Assembly: GCF_002157205.1 (NCBI RefSeq)
Contig: NZ_CP021358.1
Location: 1,302,001-1,366,000 of the forward strand
Direction of reading: 5' to 3'
Length of the DNA: 64,000 nt
DNA from: Kushneria marisflavi
Lineage (GTDB): Bacteria; Pseudomonadota; Gammaproteobacteria; Pseudomonadales; Halomonadaceae
Shown here one piece after another: positions 39,072 to 50,257 of the stretch. Within the stretch, counting starts at the first letter, position 1; every line of letters begins with the position of its first letter. A program made the position numbers and the translations under genes. The notes beneath the pieces were generated by a model, which saw only the letters and a list, made by a program, of their open reading frames with translations, searched no databases and was not told the origin of the DNA.

Positions 39072-39098
39072 TTAACTTGAAAATTACTGCCGTATAAT
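39072..39098 (+). promoter_or_regulatory. Candidate promoter of the glycosyltransferase operon
   Basis: A perfect TATAAT at 39093-39098, with TTAACT about 15 bases upstream, lies 40 bases before the GT2 start. It sits within a noticeably AT-rich stretch (about 38930-39110) in otherwise GC-rich DNA. Confidence 0.45.
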
Positions 39099-39137
39099 TT
39101 CTTGACTTTAAATGACCCAGACTGGCCCAGCCTTCAT

Positions 39138-39905
39138 ATGACCGATCTATCCCTGTCTGTCCTGATTCCGGCGCGCAATGAAGCCGACAACCTGCCTCAT
39201 TTGCTTGATGAGGTCTGCGCTGCGCTTGATGGTGCCGGCATCGAATTCGAAATGCTTGTCATCAATGATGGCTCAAGCGATCACAGTCTGCAGGTCCTGA
39301 CAGAATATGCCGCTCGCGATGAGCGCCTTCGGGTCTATCACCATCAGCACAGTGCCGGACAAAGCACCTCCATCTGGCAGGCCGCATGGCAGGCTCGCGG
39401 CGCATGGCTGGCCACGCTGGACGGGGATGGCCAGAATGATCCGGCCGACCTGCCTGCCATGTTCGAACGTGCTCAAAAGGGAGACATCACGCTGCTGGCG
39501 GGCTATCGCCACAAGCGCAACGACAGCGAGATCAAGCGCCTCTCCTCGCGTATCGCCAACGCCGTGCGATCGCGCCTTTTGAAGGACGACACCCCTGATA
39601 CCGGCTGTGGCATCAAGATCTTTGAGCGCGAGGCCTTTCTGCGGTTGCCCTACTTCAACCACATGCACCGTTTCCTGCCGGCACTGATCCGCGCTCAGGG
39701 CGGTACGACCCTCTCCTGGCCGGTCAATCACCGCGCCCGCCAGGCCGGAAGTTCCAACTACGGCACCCTGGACCGACTGATGGCCGGGCTGCTGGATTTG
39801 GGTGGGGTCATGTGGCTGGCACATCGTTCCAGATTACCGGCACCTCTTGATCTGCGTTCCAGGAAAGACGTCGACAAGGATCTCCACGCTCGTCAGGAGC
39901 CCTGA
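39138..39905 (+). CDS. GT2 family glycosyltransferase (polyprenyl-phosphate sugar synthase-like)
   Basis: 255 residues from the ATG at 39138 (MTDLSLSVLIPARNEADN); no strong ribosome-binding site is seen. GT-A fold: NDGSSD at 43-48 and DGDGQNDP at 95-102 (DXD). It resembles ArnC/DPM1-type enzymes that load a sugar onto undecaprenyl phosphate, but lacks the C-terminal membrane helices of ArnC. First gene of a five-gene operon with two GT39 transferases, which need such a lipid-linked donor. Rhizobial RgtE (GalA donor synthase) is the closest functional analogue by context. Confidence 0.85.
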   Translation: MTDLSLSVLIPARNEADNLPHLLDEVCAALDGAGIEFEMLVINDGSSDHSLQVLTEYAARDERLRVYHHQHSAGQSTSIWQAAWQARGAWLATLDGDGQNDPADLPAMFERAQKGDITLLAGYRHKRNDSEIKRLSSRIANAVRSRLLKDDTPDTGCGIKIFEREAFLRLPYFNHMHRFLPALIRAQGGTTLSWPVNHRARQAGSSNYGTLDRLMAGLLDLGGVMWLAHRSRLPAPLDLRSRKDVDKDLHARQEP

Positions 39906-39909
39906 CCCC

Positions 39910-40227
39910 ATGGATAGTGCAGCCCTCTGGATCACGATCGGCCTGCTCGGTCAGGCCCTGTTTTCGGCACGCTTTATCGTGCAATGGCTTGCCAGCGAAC
40001 GGGCCAGGCGCAGTATCGTGCCGCATCTTTTCTGGTATCTCAGTATCGGGGGCGGCCTGATCCTGCTGATGTACGCCATCTACCGATGTGACCCGGTCTT
40101 TATCATCGGCCAGGGCTCTGGTCTTTTCATCTATGTACGCAACCTGATGCTGATTCAAAAGGAAAAGCGCCAGGCTCGACAGGCGGCGCCTGCTGACACC
40201 ACGGCTTCAGAGGTAGAAAAGGCATGA
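39910..40227 (+). CDS. LABN-family small membrane protein (lipid-A-disaccharide synthase N-terminal-like)
   Basis: 105 residues from the ATG at 39910. Three hydrophobic segments: LWITIGLLGQALFSARFIVQ, HLFWYLSIGGGLILLMYAIY and PVFIIGQGSGLFIYVRNLML. This is the stand-alone LABN domain, also found fused to some LpxB proteins. It may help anchor or flip the lipid-linked sugar made by the soluble GT2 enzyme, but no activity is proven. It lies 4 bases after the GT2 gene and overlaps the next gene by 4. Confidence 0.85.
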   Translation: MDSAALWITIGLLGQALFSARFIVQWLASERARRSIVPHLFWYLSIGGGLILLMYAIYRCDPVFIIGQGSGLFIYVRNLMLIQKEKRQARQAAPADTTASEVEKA

Positions 40228-41996
40228 CGAAGACACGCGTTGGCCGAGGGCTACAGCGAGGTTTGATCAATGCACCAGTGCTGTCACTGCTGGTCATCGC
40301 ACTGGTTTTTCTGGGACTCGGGATTGGCTGGCGCTGGCCATGGCCGGCCGATGAGCCACGCTTTGCCCTGATCGCCCAGGAGATGATCACGACCCATCAA
40401 TGGTTGATTCCTCATCGGGCCGGCGAGCTTTATCCGGACAAGCCGCCCATCTTCATGTGGATGATCGCGCTGGGCATTCTGGTCACCGGCAGCGTCAAGG
40501 TGGCCTTCATGCTGCCATCCCTGCTGGGCGCGCTGACGACCCTTGGCCTGACCACTGATCTGACCCGCCGTCTCTATGGCCCCCGCATTGCGTGGCTGGC
40601 CGGCCTCACGCTCATGCTGACCGCGCAGTTCACCCTGCAGGCCCGCACGGCCCAGATCGACATGCTGGTCACGGGCTTCATCACGCTGGGGCTTTACGGT
40701 GCACTGCGCCATGCCCTGCTGGGTCCAGCGCCGCGCTGGTGGTACCTGGGCTGCGTGTCCATGGGACTTGGGGTGATTACCAAGGGCGTCGGCTTTCTGC
40801 CCCTGCTGCTGCTGCCCGCATGGTTCGGACTGTTCTGGTATCAGCGCCGCCATACCGGCAGCGTTCACCGCATTGTCCCGCTGACCCTGCGTCAACTGCT
40901 GATCGGTATTGGGCTTGTGCTGGCCGCCATCGCCTGCTGGGTTATCCCCATGGTGCTCTACACCAGTTTCAGCGGTGATCCGGCGCTGGCGGCCTATCGC
41001 GATAATATTCTCTTTCGTCAGACCGGTGAGCGCTACGCCGATGCCTGGCACCATCTAAAGCCCTTTTATTATTACCTGCTCGAGGTGCTGCCCTGGGCCT
41101 GGCTGCCCGGCGTGCTGGCCCTGCCCTGGGTCGCGCCTCACTGGTGGCGCCGTTTGCGGCGCGGCGATGCCCGCCTCTGGCTGCCGCTGTCCTGGGTCAT
41201 ATTGATGGTACTGTTTTTCTCCATGAGCCCCGGCAAGCGTGGCGTCTACATGACGCCGGGCATGTCGATGTTCGTGCTGGCGCTGGCGCCGGCGCTTCCG
41301 GGTCTGATTCGACGCCCCGGCATCAATCGGCTCGCCTGGGGACTGGCCGTAGCGCTGGGTGGCGTGATCGGTATTGTCGGCCTGCTCCTGGCCGTCGGCC
41401 TGCTCGACAGCACGACCCTTGGCGATGACTTCATCATCAACCCATGGGGATGGTGGCTGAGCGTTGGAGTACTGACCGCCCTGATCGCCTGGCGGCTTCC
41501 GCCCCGGCGCGGCCTGGCAGGACTCGGGCTGTGGCTTGCGATGTTCTGGATCCTCTGGGCCAGCTGGGGTTATGGGGTCATGGATGACCATCGCTCGCGA
41601 AGTGCACTGATGGCCGAGGTCGCCATGACCACCCACCACCAGCCTCTGGCACTGATCGATTTTGATGAAGAAAACGTACTGCAGGCGCAGCAGCCCATCG
41701 TGCAGTTCGGCGATGGCACACCGGCGGATGATCAGTTTGTACGCATGACCGCCTGGCTTGAAGAAGCTCCCGAGACGCGCTGGGCGCTGGTGCAAAACGA
41801 TGAGCTCAAGAACAAGGCCTGCGTTGACCGCAGCACCCTGACGCCTGTGGAGGAGCGCGGCGACGCGGAGTGGCAGCTTCTGCGCGCTGACAGCGTGGCA
41901 CAGTGCCCCGGTGATGAGCATGCCGCACCGCTCTATCAGGCCCCGACCACCTGGCATCAGGACAGTGCCTCGCCCGGAGAAGCCACGACGCCATGA
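40224..41996 (+). CDS. GT39/ArnT-like lipid-linked sugar transferase 1
   Basis: 590 residues with about 12 membrane segments. The ADEPRFALIAQEMI segment after TM1 is the acidic active-site motif of ArnT/PMT-type enzymes, followed by GELYPDKPPIFMWMIALG. A C-terminal soluble domain follows (about 450-590). Such enzymes move Ara4N or GalA from an undecaprenyl carrier to lipid A or core on the periplasmic side. ATGA overlap with both neighbours. Confidence 0.87.
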   Translation: MTKTRVGRGLQRGLINAPVLSLLVIALVFLGLGIGWRWPWPADEPRFALIAQEMITTHQWLIPHRAGELYPDKPPIFMWMIALGILVTGSVKVAFMLPSLLGALTTLGLTTDLTRRLYGPRIAWLAGLTLMLTAQFTLQARTAQIDMLVTGFITLGLYGALRHALLGPAPRWWYLGCVSMGLGVITKGVGFLPLLLLPAWFGLFWYQRRHTGSVHRIVPLTLRQLLIGIGLVLAAIACWVIPMVLYTSFSGDPALAAYRDNILFRQTGERYADAWHHLKPFYYYLLEVLPWAWLPGVLALPWVAPHWWRRLRRGDARLWLPLSWVILMVLFFSMSPGKRGVYMTPGMSMFVLALAPALPGLIRRPGINRLAWGLAVALGGVIGIVGLLLAVGLLDSTTLGDDFIINPWGWWLSVGVLTALIAWRLPPRRGLAGLGLWLAMFWILWASWGYGVMDDHRSRSALMAEVAMTTHHQPLALIDFDEENVLQAQQPIVQFGDGTPADDQFVRMTAWLEEAPETRWALVQNDELKNKACVDRSTLTPVEERGDAEWQLLRADSVAQCPGDEHAAPLYQAPTTWHQDSASPGEATTP

Positions 41997-43618
41997 GCGG
42001 GAGAGGCCAGCGACCTGATCGGCTGATCGATCATCCAGGCCTGCCGTGGGGGGCACTCCTGCTGGTCTGGCTGGCCGGCGTACTGAGCTTCCAGCTGCGC
42101 CCGATCATGCCCATCGATGAGACGCGCTATATCTCGGTGGCCTGGGAGATGTGGCAAAGCGGTCAGTGGTGGGTGGCGCACATGAACGGCGCCCCCTACG
42201 CCGACAAGCCACCGCTGCTGTTCTGGCTGATCAATCTTGGCTGGGGCGTGTTTGGCGTCAACGACTGGTGGCCACGCCTGATCATGCCATTGGCGTCTCT
42301 GCTGGGGCTTTTTCAGCTGCGACGAATCGCTCTGAACCTTGGTTATGAAGCCCGTACGGCGCGGATGGCCCTGCTGGTATTGATGTCGATGCTGATGTGG
42401 TGGCTCTATAGCGCCACCCTGATGTTCGATATTCTTCTGACCACCTGTTTGCTGGGCGCCGTGGCCGCCCTGACCGGCACTGGCGTGCTGCGTCGGCGCG
42501 CCATTGGCGTCACCCTGTGGCTGGGGCTGGCGCTGCTCGCCAAGGGACCGGCGGTGATGCTGAGCTGGCTGCCGATTCTTGTGACCCTGCCATTGTGGAG
42601 CGAGCGCCCGGCAGATGAGCGTCGTCCGCTCATGTTCTGGCTGGCCACTGTCGCGGCCCTGCTGATACTGCTTGGCTGGGCCCTGAGCTCGGCGTGGATC
42701 GGTGGCGATGCCTATGCCAGCAATCTCCTGTGGCATCAGAGCGTTGATCGGCTGGAGCAGGTGGCCGATCATGCCCGCCCCTTCTGGTGGTATCTCCCCA
42801 TGCTGCCGGTACTGTTGCTGCCCTGGTCACTGTGGCTGCCGGCGCTGAAGCTCTGGCGTCGGAACAGCCCTGCCACGCCGCGCAAAGCCCGCCGGCTGCT
42901 CTGGGTCTGGGCACTGGCGCCGCTGGTGCTGTTTTCCCTGGTCAGCGGCAAACAGGCGCACTATCTGATGCCCATCCTGCCACCGCTGGCCCTGCTCATC
43001 GCCGAGGTTCTGACACACTCTGCCCCGGCGCAGCGCCGCACGCTGAGAGTTCCGGCAATTGCCCTGTTCGCCACCGGTGCCCTCGCTTTGATCGTGAAAA
43101 TGGTCGGCAACGCCGAACTGGCCGCGATGCTTTCGCTCCATGGCGTCTGGCTTTTATGGGTACTCGCGGCTGCCGCCGCTGTGATACGCCTTCAAACGAC
43201 AGCGGCTGCAACGTTACTGGCCATGATTGGCACAGCGAGCCTGACACTGATCCTCACGATCATGATGGCCCCCCTGTGGCCGCGCGTGGATACTCAGCGT
43301 CCGGGCGCCCTGCTGTCTCAGCTCGAGCACCAGGGCCATCCGGTGGCCTGGTACGGCAGGAACTATCAGGCCAGCTTTCAGTTTGCCGGCCGGTTGACCA
43401 CGCCGCTGCAGACCATCGACTCCCGGCCAGCGGATCTGTGTCACTGGCGACAGGATCATCCCGATGGCTGGGTAATAGGCGACAGTCGGCAACTGCCCTC
43501 GCTTTATGTACCGGCGCTGGCACAGGACTTTCCGTGGCGTTCCCGCATGCTGAGGGTCATGCCGGTATCGGCACTGCAGATCGCAACGCCCTTCTTTCTC
43601 TGTCCGGAGCCCCTATGA
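41993..43618 (+). CDS. GT39/ArnT-like lipid-linked sugar transferase 2
   Basis: 541 residues, second paralogue in tandem. The IDETRYISVAWEMWQSG motif (active-site Asp-Glu) and GAPYADKPPLLFWLINLGW mirror the first transferase, with about 12 membrane segments and a shorter C-terminal domain. Two GT39 genes suggest two acceptor positions. Starts inside the stop of the first (ATGA) and overlaps the epimerase by four bases. Confidence 0.87.
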   Translation: MSGRGQRPDRLIDHPGLPWGALLLVWLAGVLSFQLRPIMPIDETRYISVAWEMWQSGQWWVAHMNGAPYADKPPLLFWLINLGWGVFGVNDWWPRLIMPLASLLGLFQLRRIALNLGYEARTARMALLVLMSMLMWWLYSATLMFDILLTTCLLGAVAALTGTGVLRRRAIGVTLWLGLALLAKGPAVMLSWLPILVTLPLWSERPADERRPLMFWLATVAALLILLGWALSSAWIGGDAYASNLLWHQSVDRLEQVADHARPFWWYLPMLPVLLLPWSLWLPALKLWRRNSPATPRKARRLLWVWALAPLVLFSLVSGKQAHYLMPILPPLALLIAEVLTHSAPAQRRTLRVPAIALFATGALALIVKMVGNAELAAMLSLHGVWLLWVLAAAAAVIRLQTTAAATLLAMIGTASLTLILTIMMAPLWPRVDTQRPGALLSQLEHQGHPVAWYGRNYQASFQFAGRLTTPLQTIDSRPADLCHWRQDHPDGWVIGDSRQLPSLYVPALAQDFPWRSRMLRVMPVSALQIATPFFLCPEPL

Positions 43619-44622
43619 ACATGAAAGTATTGGTAACAGGCGCCGCCGGCTTCATTGGCGCCTGGCTGACAAAGCGACTCACGGAAGATGGCGTGGCGAC
43701 GGTCGGTGTTGACAGTTTTTCGGATTATTACAGCGTGGACTACAAGCGAGCGCGCCTTGAAGCGCTGGGCATCAGGAATTGTCGATTGCTGGACGTCAGC
43801 GACCGTGACGCGGTGGAAGCCCTTTTCAGGCGCGAAGGGTTCACGCATGTGATCCATCTGGCCGCTCAGGCCGGGGTACGCTATAGCGTCACGCATCCAC
43901 ATGTGTATGGCCAGAGCAACCTGACCGGCTTTCTCAACGTGCTCGAAGCCTGCCGCCAGCATGGCGTTCAACACCTCTACTACGCCTCCTCAAGCTCGGT
44001 GTACGGGCACTCAAGTCGTGAGGTCTTCAGCGAAAAGGATCCGGTCGACCACCCCGCCTCCCTGTATGCCGCCACCAAGCGAGCCAACGAGCTCATGGCC
44101 GACAGCTATGCCAGCCTCTATGGCATGTCCCTGACCGGCCTGCGCTTTTTCACGGTCTATGGTCCCTGGGGCCGGCCGGACATGGCGCCCATGCTGTTTG
44201 CCGGCAGCATCATGAACCATCAACCGCTTCAGATCTTCAACCACGGTCAGATGGCGCGTGATTTCACCTGGGTCGGCGACATCATTGAGTCCGTGGTGCG
44301 TTTGATCAATACTCACCGCGCCGGCGGCGAAACCGGTCGCCATCAGGTCTTTAACATCGGGCGGGGCGAGCCCACGGCACTGATGGACTTTATTACATGG
44401 CTGGAAGACGCGCTGGGGCAGCAGGCGCCGCGCGAGTGGCTGCCCATGCAGGATGGCGATGTCACCCGTACCTGGGCAGACACGTCCCGACTGGAGGCCG
44501 TCATCGATTATCGACCGACCATGCCGCTGGCCACCGGGGTGCAGCATCTGGCGCAATGGTGTCTGGATCATCAGCAATGGCTGCCTACCCGTCAGGTCGT
44601 TCCCATTACGAAAACCGCTTGA
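43615..44622 (+). CDS. NAD-dependent epimerase, UDP-glucuronate 4-epimerase-like
   Basis: 335 residues. Extended SDR: GAAGFIG at 9-15, ASSSSVYG around 124-131, YAATK with Tyr-151 and Lys-155. DSFSDYYSVDYKRARLE and RFFTVYGPWGRPDMA are characteristic of UDP-GlcA 4-epimerases (LpsL, CapI type), which make UDP-galacturonate. As the last gene of the operon it would supply the nucleotide sugar for the GT2 enzyme. UDP-glucose 4-epimerase activity cannot be excluded. Confidence 0.87.
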   Translation: MNMKVLVTGAAGFIGAWLTKRLTEDGVATVGVDSFSDYYSVDYKRARLEALGIRNCRLLDVSDRDAVEALFRREGFTHVIHLAAQAGVRYSVTHPHVYGQSNLTGFLNVLEACRQHGVQHLYYASSSSVYGHSSREVFSEKDPVDHPASLYAATKRANELMADSYASLYGMSLTGLRFFTVYGPWGRPDMAPMLFAGSIMNHQPLQIFNHGQMARDFTWVGDIIESVVRLINTHRAGGETGRHQVFNIGRGEPTALMDFITWLEDALGQQAPREWLPMQDGDVTRTWADTSRLEAVIDYRPTMPLATGVQHLAQWCLDHQQWLPTRQVVPITKTA

Positions 44623-44678
44623 ATGCCCTTGCGGGCCTGACTGCCCCCCATGACGCAAAAGCGCTAAAATGACTTCAT

Positions 44679-44697
44679 GGGCAGCCGTTTGCTGCCC
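44679..44697 (+). terminator. Possible terminator after the glycosyltransferase operon
   Basis: GGGCAGC / GCTGCCC stem with loop CGTTT is followed by TTCCCTT, a poor T-tail. It lies 57 bases past the epimerase stop and 66 before the speA start, so it could instead be in the speA leader. Confidence 0.35.
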
Positions 44698-44762
44698 TTC
44701 CCTTATGTCGCTACCTTACCTTCACAATGTCGTTTGCGGCCAATTCTGTCCGGAGCCCGCCC

Positions 44763-46700
<1,938 letters not shown>

Positions 46701-47152
46701 CGACTCTGACGGCGTCGTTGTTTCAAAAGAGTCTCTGGTTTGAAACAGTCACACGCGCATTGATGCCGCACGTTCCCTCCCTTCGTTTCGCCCGGCCATA
46801 GGGTCCGGGCGAAATGCTCCCTACTCTCTCTTTTTTGCGTGACGGCTGCGCCCTCATCTGCCAGCCAACACGCTTTCATTATTTGCCCCGCAAAATATTC
46901 GCCTGTTACGAACCAGACCGGCGCCCCTTGCCTGATTTATTCAAGGCAGAACGACTCTCACCGTCCGATCCACGACTCCCCCTTGGTCTATTAATCAAAG
47001 GTCGAACGGCTTTTTGCCAAACGCCGTGCGAGCCTAGTCCGTTTGAGCAAGGGGGCAACGGCCATGTCAGGTCATGTCCAGAGGCCTGTGCCTTATAAAA
47101 GAGCCGATGATCGAGGCGAATGGCCCGCTTTTCACACCAAAGGGGAACAAGA
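46701..47152. other. Long intergenic region between speA and pntA
   Basis: 452 bases, no convincing gene. It contains an inverted repeat with 9-base arms at 46719-46727 and 46739-46747 (TGTTTCAAA / TTTGAAACA), the hairpin at 46786-46814, and further on a TATAAA element at 47094-47099 without a clear -35. The rest is probably the pnt promoter or leader. Confidence 0.6.
46786..46814 (+). terminator. Probable terminator hairpin after speA
   Basis: Perfect 10-base arms TTTCGCCCGG / CCGGGCGAAA around a 9-base loop. The T-run comes 15 bases later (TTTTTT), so it may be imperfect. Confidence 0.5.
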
Positions 47153-48724
47153 GTGAAGATAGGCGCACCAAGGGAGAGTGCTCGTGGGGAAGCGCGTGTC
47201 GCGCTGACGCCAGAGAGCGCCACACAGATTCAGAAGCTGGGCCATACGTGTTTAATTGAAACCGGCGCAGGCGTTGCCGCCGGCTTTGACGACCAGGCCT
47301 ATCGCGATGCGGGCGTCACGGTGGTCGACAGCGCTCAGACCCTGTTCGATGACGCAGAGGTTGTCATCAAGGTGCGTGAGCCCAGTGACGAGGAAGCCGA
47401 GCGCCTGCACAAGGGGCAGACGCTGATCTCGTTTTTCTGGCCCGCCCAGAACGAGGCCATGCTCGAGAAGTGCCGCGACAAGGGCGCGAGCGTTATCGCC
47501 ATGGACATGGTGCCGCGTATCTCGCGAGCACAGAAAATGGATGCGCTCTCCTCCATGGCCAACATCGCGGGCTACCGCGCAGTCATTGAGGCCGGCAACA
47601 ACTTCGGTCGCTTCTTTACCGGTCAGGTCACCGCTGCAGGCAAGGTGCCACCGGCGAAAGTGCTGGTCATCGGTGCCGGTGTGGCCGGACTTGCCGCCAT
47701 CGGTACTGCCACAAGCCTCGGCGCCGTCGTGCGCGCCTTTGACGTACGTCCGGAAGTCTCCGAACAGATCGAATCCATGGGCGCCGAGTTTTTGTTCCTT
47801 GATTTCGATAACGCTCAGGACGGCTCGGAAAGTGGTGGCTACGCTTCGCCATCAAGCCCGGAGTTTCGCGAAAAGCAGCTCGAGTGCTTCCGTGAGCAGG
47901 CGCCGGATGTGGATATCGTCATCACCACTGCCCTGATCCCCGGGCGGCCGGCCCCCAAGCTGTGGCTCGAAGACATGGTCGCATTGATGAAGCCCGGCTC
48001 GGTGATCATTGACCTTGCTGCCGAAAAGGGCGGCAACTGCGACCTGACCCGCCCTGATGAGCGTGTGGTCTCCGACAACGGTGTCGTGGTGGTCGGCTAT
48101 ACCGACTATCCCTCTCGCATGGCGACCCAGTCATCGCTTCTGTACGCCACCAATATTCGCCACATGCTGACCGACCTGACGCCCGACAAGGACGGCGTCC
48201 TCCAGCACAACATGGAAGACGACGTCATCCGTGGCGCCACGGTCACCCACCAGGGCGATATCACATTCCCACCGCCCCCGCCCAAAACGAAGGCCATCGG
48301 CGTTGCCAAACCCAAACCGAAGGAAAAGGAACCGACCCCTGAGGAAAAAAGGGCCCTTGAGACCGCCACCTTCAAGTCCCAGACCAAACGTCAGGTCGGC
48401 ATGCTGGCGGTGGGCGGTGCACTGATGCTGTTGCTGGGTGAGGTAGCGCCTGCGTCGTTCATGCAGCATTTCATTGTCTTCGTTCTGGCCTGCTTTATCG
48501 GCTTTCAGGTGATCTGGAAGGTCAGCCACTCGCTGCATACGCCTCTGATGGCGGTGACCAATGCCATCTCGGGCATCATCGTTCTGGGGGCAGTGCTGCA
48601 GATTGGCTCGGGCAGTGTGCTCGTCAGCATTCTGGCGGCGATTTCCGTGCTGATTGCGACCATCAATATCGTGGGGGGCTTTCTGGTAACACGCCGAATG
48701 CTCGCCATGTTCCAAAAATCCTGA
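47153..48724 (+). CDS. pntA: Proton-translocating NAD(P) transhydrogenase, alpha subunit
   Basis: 523 residues from a GTG at 47153, chosen because AGGGG lies eight bases upstream and [20 protein letters not shown] then aligns with the E. coli PntA N-terminus. dI NAD-binding domain with [25 protein letters not shown] and YTDYPSRM, a proline/lysine-rich linker (about 385-415), then membrane segments to the C-terminus. With PntB it uses the proton-motive force to make NADPH. PntA is a single chain as in E. coli. Followed by pntB after 16 bases. Confidence 0.95.
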   Translation: MKIGAPRESARGEARVALTPESATQIQKLGHTCLIETGAGVAAGFDDQAYRDAGVTVVDSAQTLFDDAEVVIKVREPSDEEAERLHKGQTLISFFWPAQNEAMLEKCRDKGASVIAMDMVPRISRAQKMDALSSMANIAGYRAVIEAGNNFGRFFTGQVTAAGKVPPAKVLVIGAGVAGLAAIGTATSLGAVVRAFDVRPEVSEQIESMGAEFLFLDFDNAQDGSESGGYASPSSPEFREKQLECFREQAPDVDIVITTALIPGRPAPKLWLEDMVALMKPGSVIIDLAAEKGGNCDLTRPDERVVSDNGVVVVGYTDYPSRMATQSSLLYATNIRHMLTDLTPDKDGVLQHNMEDDVIRGATVTHQGDITFPPPPPKTKAIGVAKPKPKEKEPTPEEKRALETATFKSQTKRQVGMLAVGGALMLLLGEVAPASFMQHFIVFVLACFIGFQVIWKVSHSLHTPLMAVTNAISGIIVLGAVLQIGSGSVLVSILAAISVLIATINIVGGFLVTRRMLAMFQKS

Positions 48725-48740
48725 GCGGCCGAGAAACGAT

Positions 48741-50183
48741 ATGTTGAGTCAAGGGTTCGTATCTGCCGCGGCGATCGCGGCAAGTGTTCTGTTTATTCTG
48801 TCGCTGGGTGGCCTGAGCAATCAGGAGAAGGCCAAGCGAGCTGTCTGGTACGGCATTATCGGCATGGCCGTGGCGGTATTTTTCACCGCTTTCGGCCCCG
48901 GTATCGGCGGCTACTGGCTGATGATTCCGATGATCATCATCGGCGCCATCATTGGTACCCGACTGGCACGTCGGGTCGAGATGACCGAGATGCCACAGCT
49001 GGTGGCGGCACTGCACAGCTTTGTCGGCCTGGCAGCCGTGTTCGTGGCCTGGAGCGCCGATCTGGAACGTCGCCGGGTGCTGGCCGCCCGTGCGGCAGAT
49101 GGCGTCATGCAGGACTTCTCCGCCTTTGCAGCGCTTCTGGCGCACAAGGCGCCGGATGAGCTGATGTTTTTGCAGGTTGAAGTGGTGCTGGGCATCTTCA
49201 TCGGGGCGGTGACATTTACCGGCTCGGTGGTGGCCTTTGGCAAGCTGGCCGGAAAGATCGACGGCAAGCCGCGCCAGCTCCCCGGCGGTCATCTGCTCAA
49301 TGCCGGTGCTGCCGTGCTTTCACTGCTGCTGGCCATCCTGTATCTCAACGGCGCCGGCTTCTGGACGCTGCTGTTACTGGCGGGACTGGCGTTTTTCATC
49401 GGTTACCACCTGATCATGGGCATCGGCGGTGCCGACATGCCGGTCGTGGTATCGATGCTCAACAGCTACTCCGGCTGGGCCGCCGCCGCGATCGGCTTTA
49501 CGCTCTCCAACGATCTACTGATCGTGACCGGCGCGCTGGTGGGCTCCTCCGGGGCAATTCTCTCCTACATCATGTGCAAGGCGATGAACCGCAACTTCGT
49601 CAACGTGATCCTGGGCGGCTTTGGTGGCAGCACCGGCCCGGCCGCGGAGATCGAAGGCGAGCAGGTGGCGATCGACGCCAATGGCGTGGCGAGCGCGCTC
49701 AACGATGCCGAGAGCGTCATCATTGTGCCGGGCTATGGCATGGCGGTGGCCCAGGCCCAGAGCGCGGTGAGCGATCTGGTGCGCAAGCTGCGCGCGGCAG
49801 GCAAGGAAGTGCGCTTTGCCATCCACCCGGTGGCCGGTCGTCTGCCGGGGCACATGAACGTGCTGCTGGCAGAAGCGAAAGTGCCCTACGATATCGTGCT
49901 GGAGATGGACGAGATCAACGACGATTTCGCCTCGACCGATGTGGTGATCGTCATCGGCTCCAACGACATCGTTAACCCGGCCGCTCAGGAAGACCCGAAC
50001 AGCCCGATCGCCGGCATGCCGGTATTGAAGGTCTGGGAAGCCAAACAGGTGTTCATTTCCAAGCGTGGTCAGGGCACCGGCTACTCCGGCATCGAAAACC
50101 CGCTGTTCTACAAGGACAACAGCCGCATGTTCTATGGCGATGCCCGTGAAAGCCTCAATGCGCTGCTGCCGATGGTCGATTGA
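48741..50183 (+). CDS. pntB: Proton-translocating NAD(P) transhydrogenase, beta subunit
   Basis: 480 residues. N-terminal half with about nine membrane segments ([38 protein letters not shown]), then the NADP-binding dIII domain ([48 protein letters not shown]). Co-transcribed with pntA and closed by a terminator. Confidence 0.96.
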   Translation: MLSQGFVSAAAIAASVLFILSLGGLSNQEKAKRAVWYGIIGMAVAVFFTAFGPGIGGYWLMIPMIIIGAIIGTRLARRVEMTEMPQLVAALHSFVGLAAVFVAWSADLERRRVLAARAADGVMQDFSAFAALLAHKAPDELMFLQVEVVLGIFIGAVTFTGSVVAFGKLAGKIDGKPRQLPGGHLLNAGAAVLSLLLAILYLNGAGFWTLLLLAGLAFFIGYHLIMGIGGADMPVVVSMLNSYSGWAAAAIGFTLSNDLLIVTGALVGSSGAILSYIMCKAMNRNFVNVILGGFGGSTGPAAEIEGEQVAIDANGVASALNDAESVIIVPGYGMAVAQAQSAVSDLVRKLRAAGKEVRFAIHPVAGRLPGHMNVLLAEAKVPYDIVLEMDEINDDFASTDVVIVIGSNDIVNPAAQEDPNSPIAGMPVLKVWEAKQVFISKRGQGTGYSGIENPLFYKDNSRMFYGDARESLNALLPMVD

Positions 50184-50210
50184 CGTCATCGCTACCTCGT
50201 AATGCAATCA

Positions 50211-50235
50211 AGCCCGCTCAATGGAGCGGGCTTTT
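50211..50235 (+). terminator. Intrinsic terminator of pntAB
   Basis: AGCCCGCTC / GAGCGGGCT stem, AATG loop, then TTT, 28 bases past the pntB stop. Also lies beyond the end of the convergent MFS gene. Confidence 0.85.
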
Positions 50236-50257
50236 CTGCATGGGGTGACGAGGTCTT

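Noticed and set aside
42787..43614. Long in-frame upstream extension of the epimerase
   Set aside because: It is the out-of-frame reading of the second GT39 gene; the epimerase begins at 43615 with the canonical MNMKVLVTGAAGFIG.
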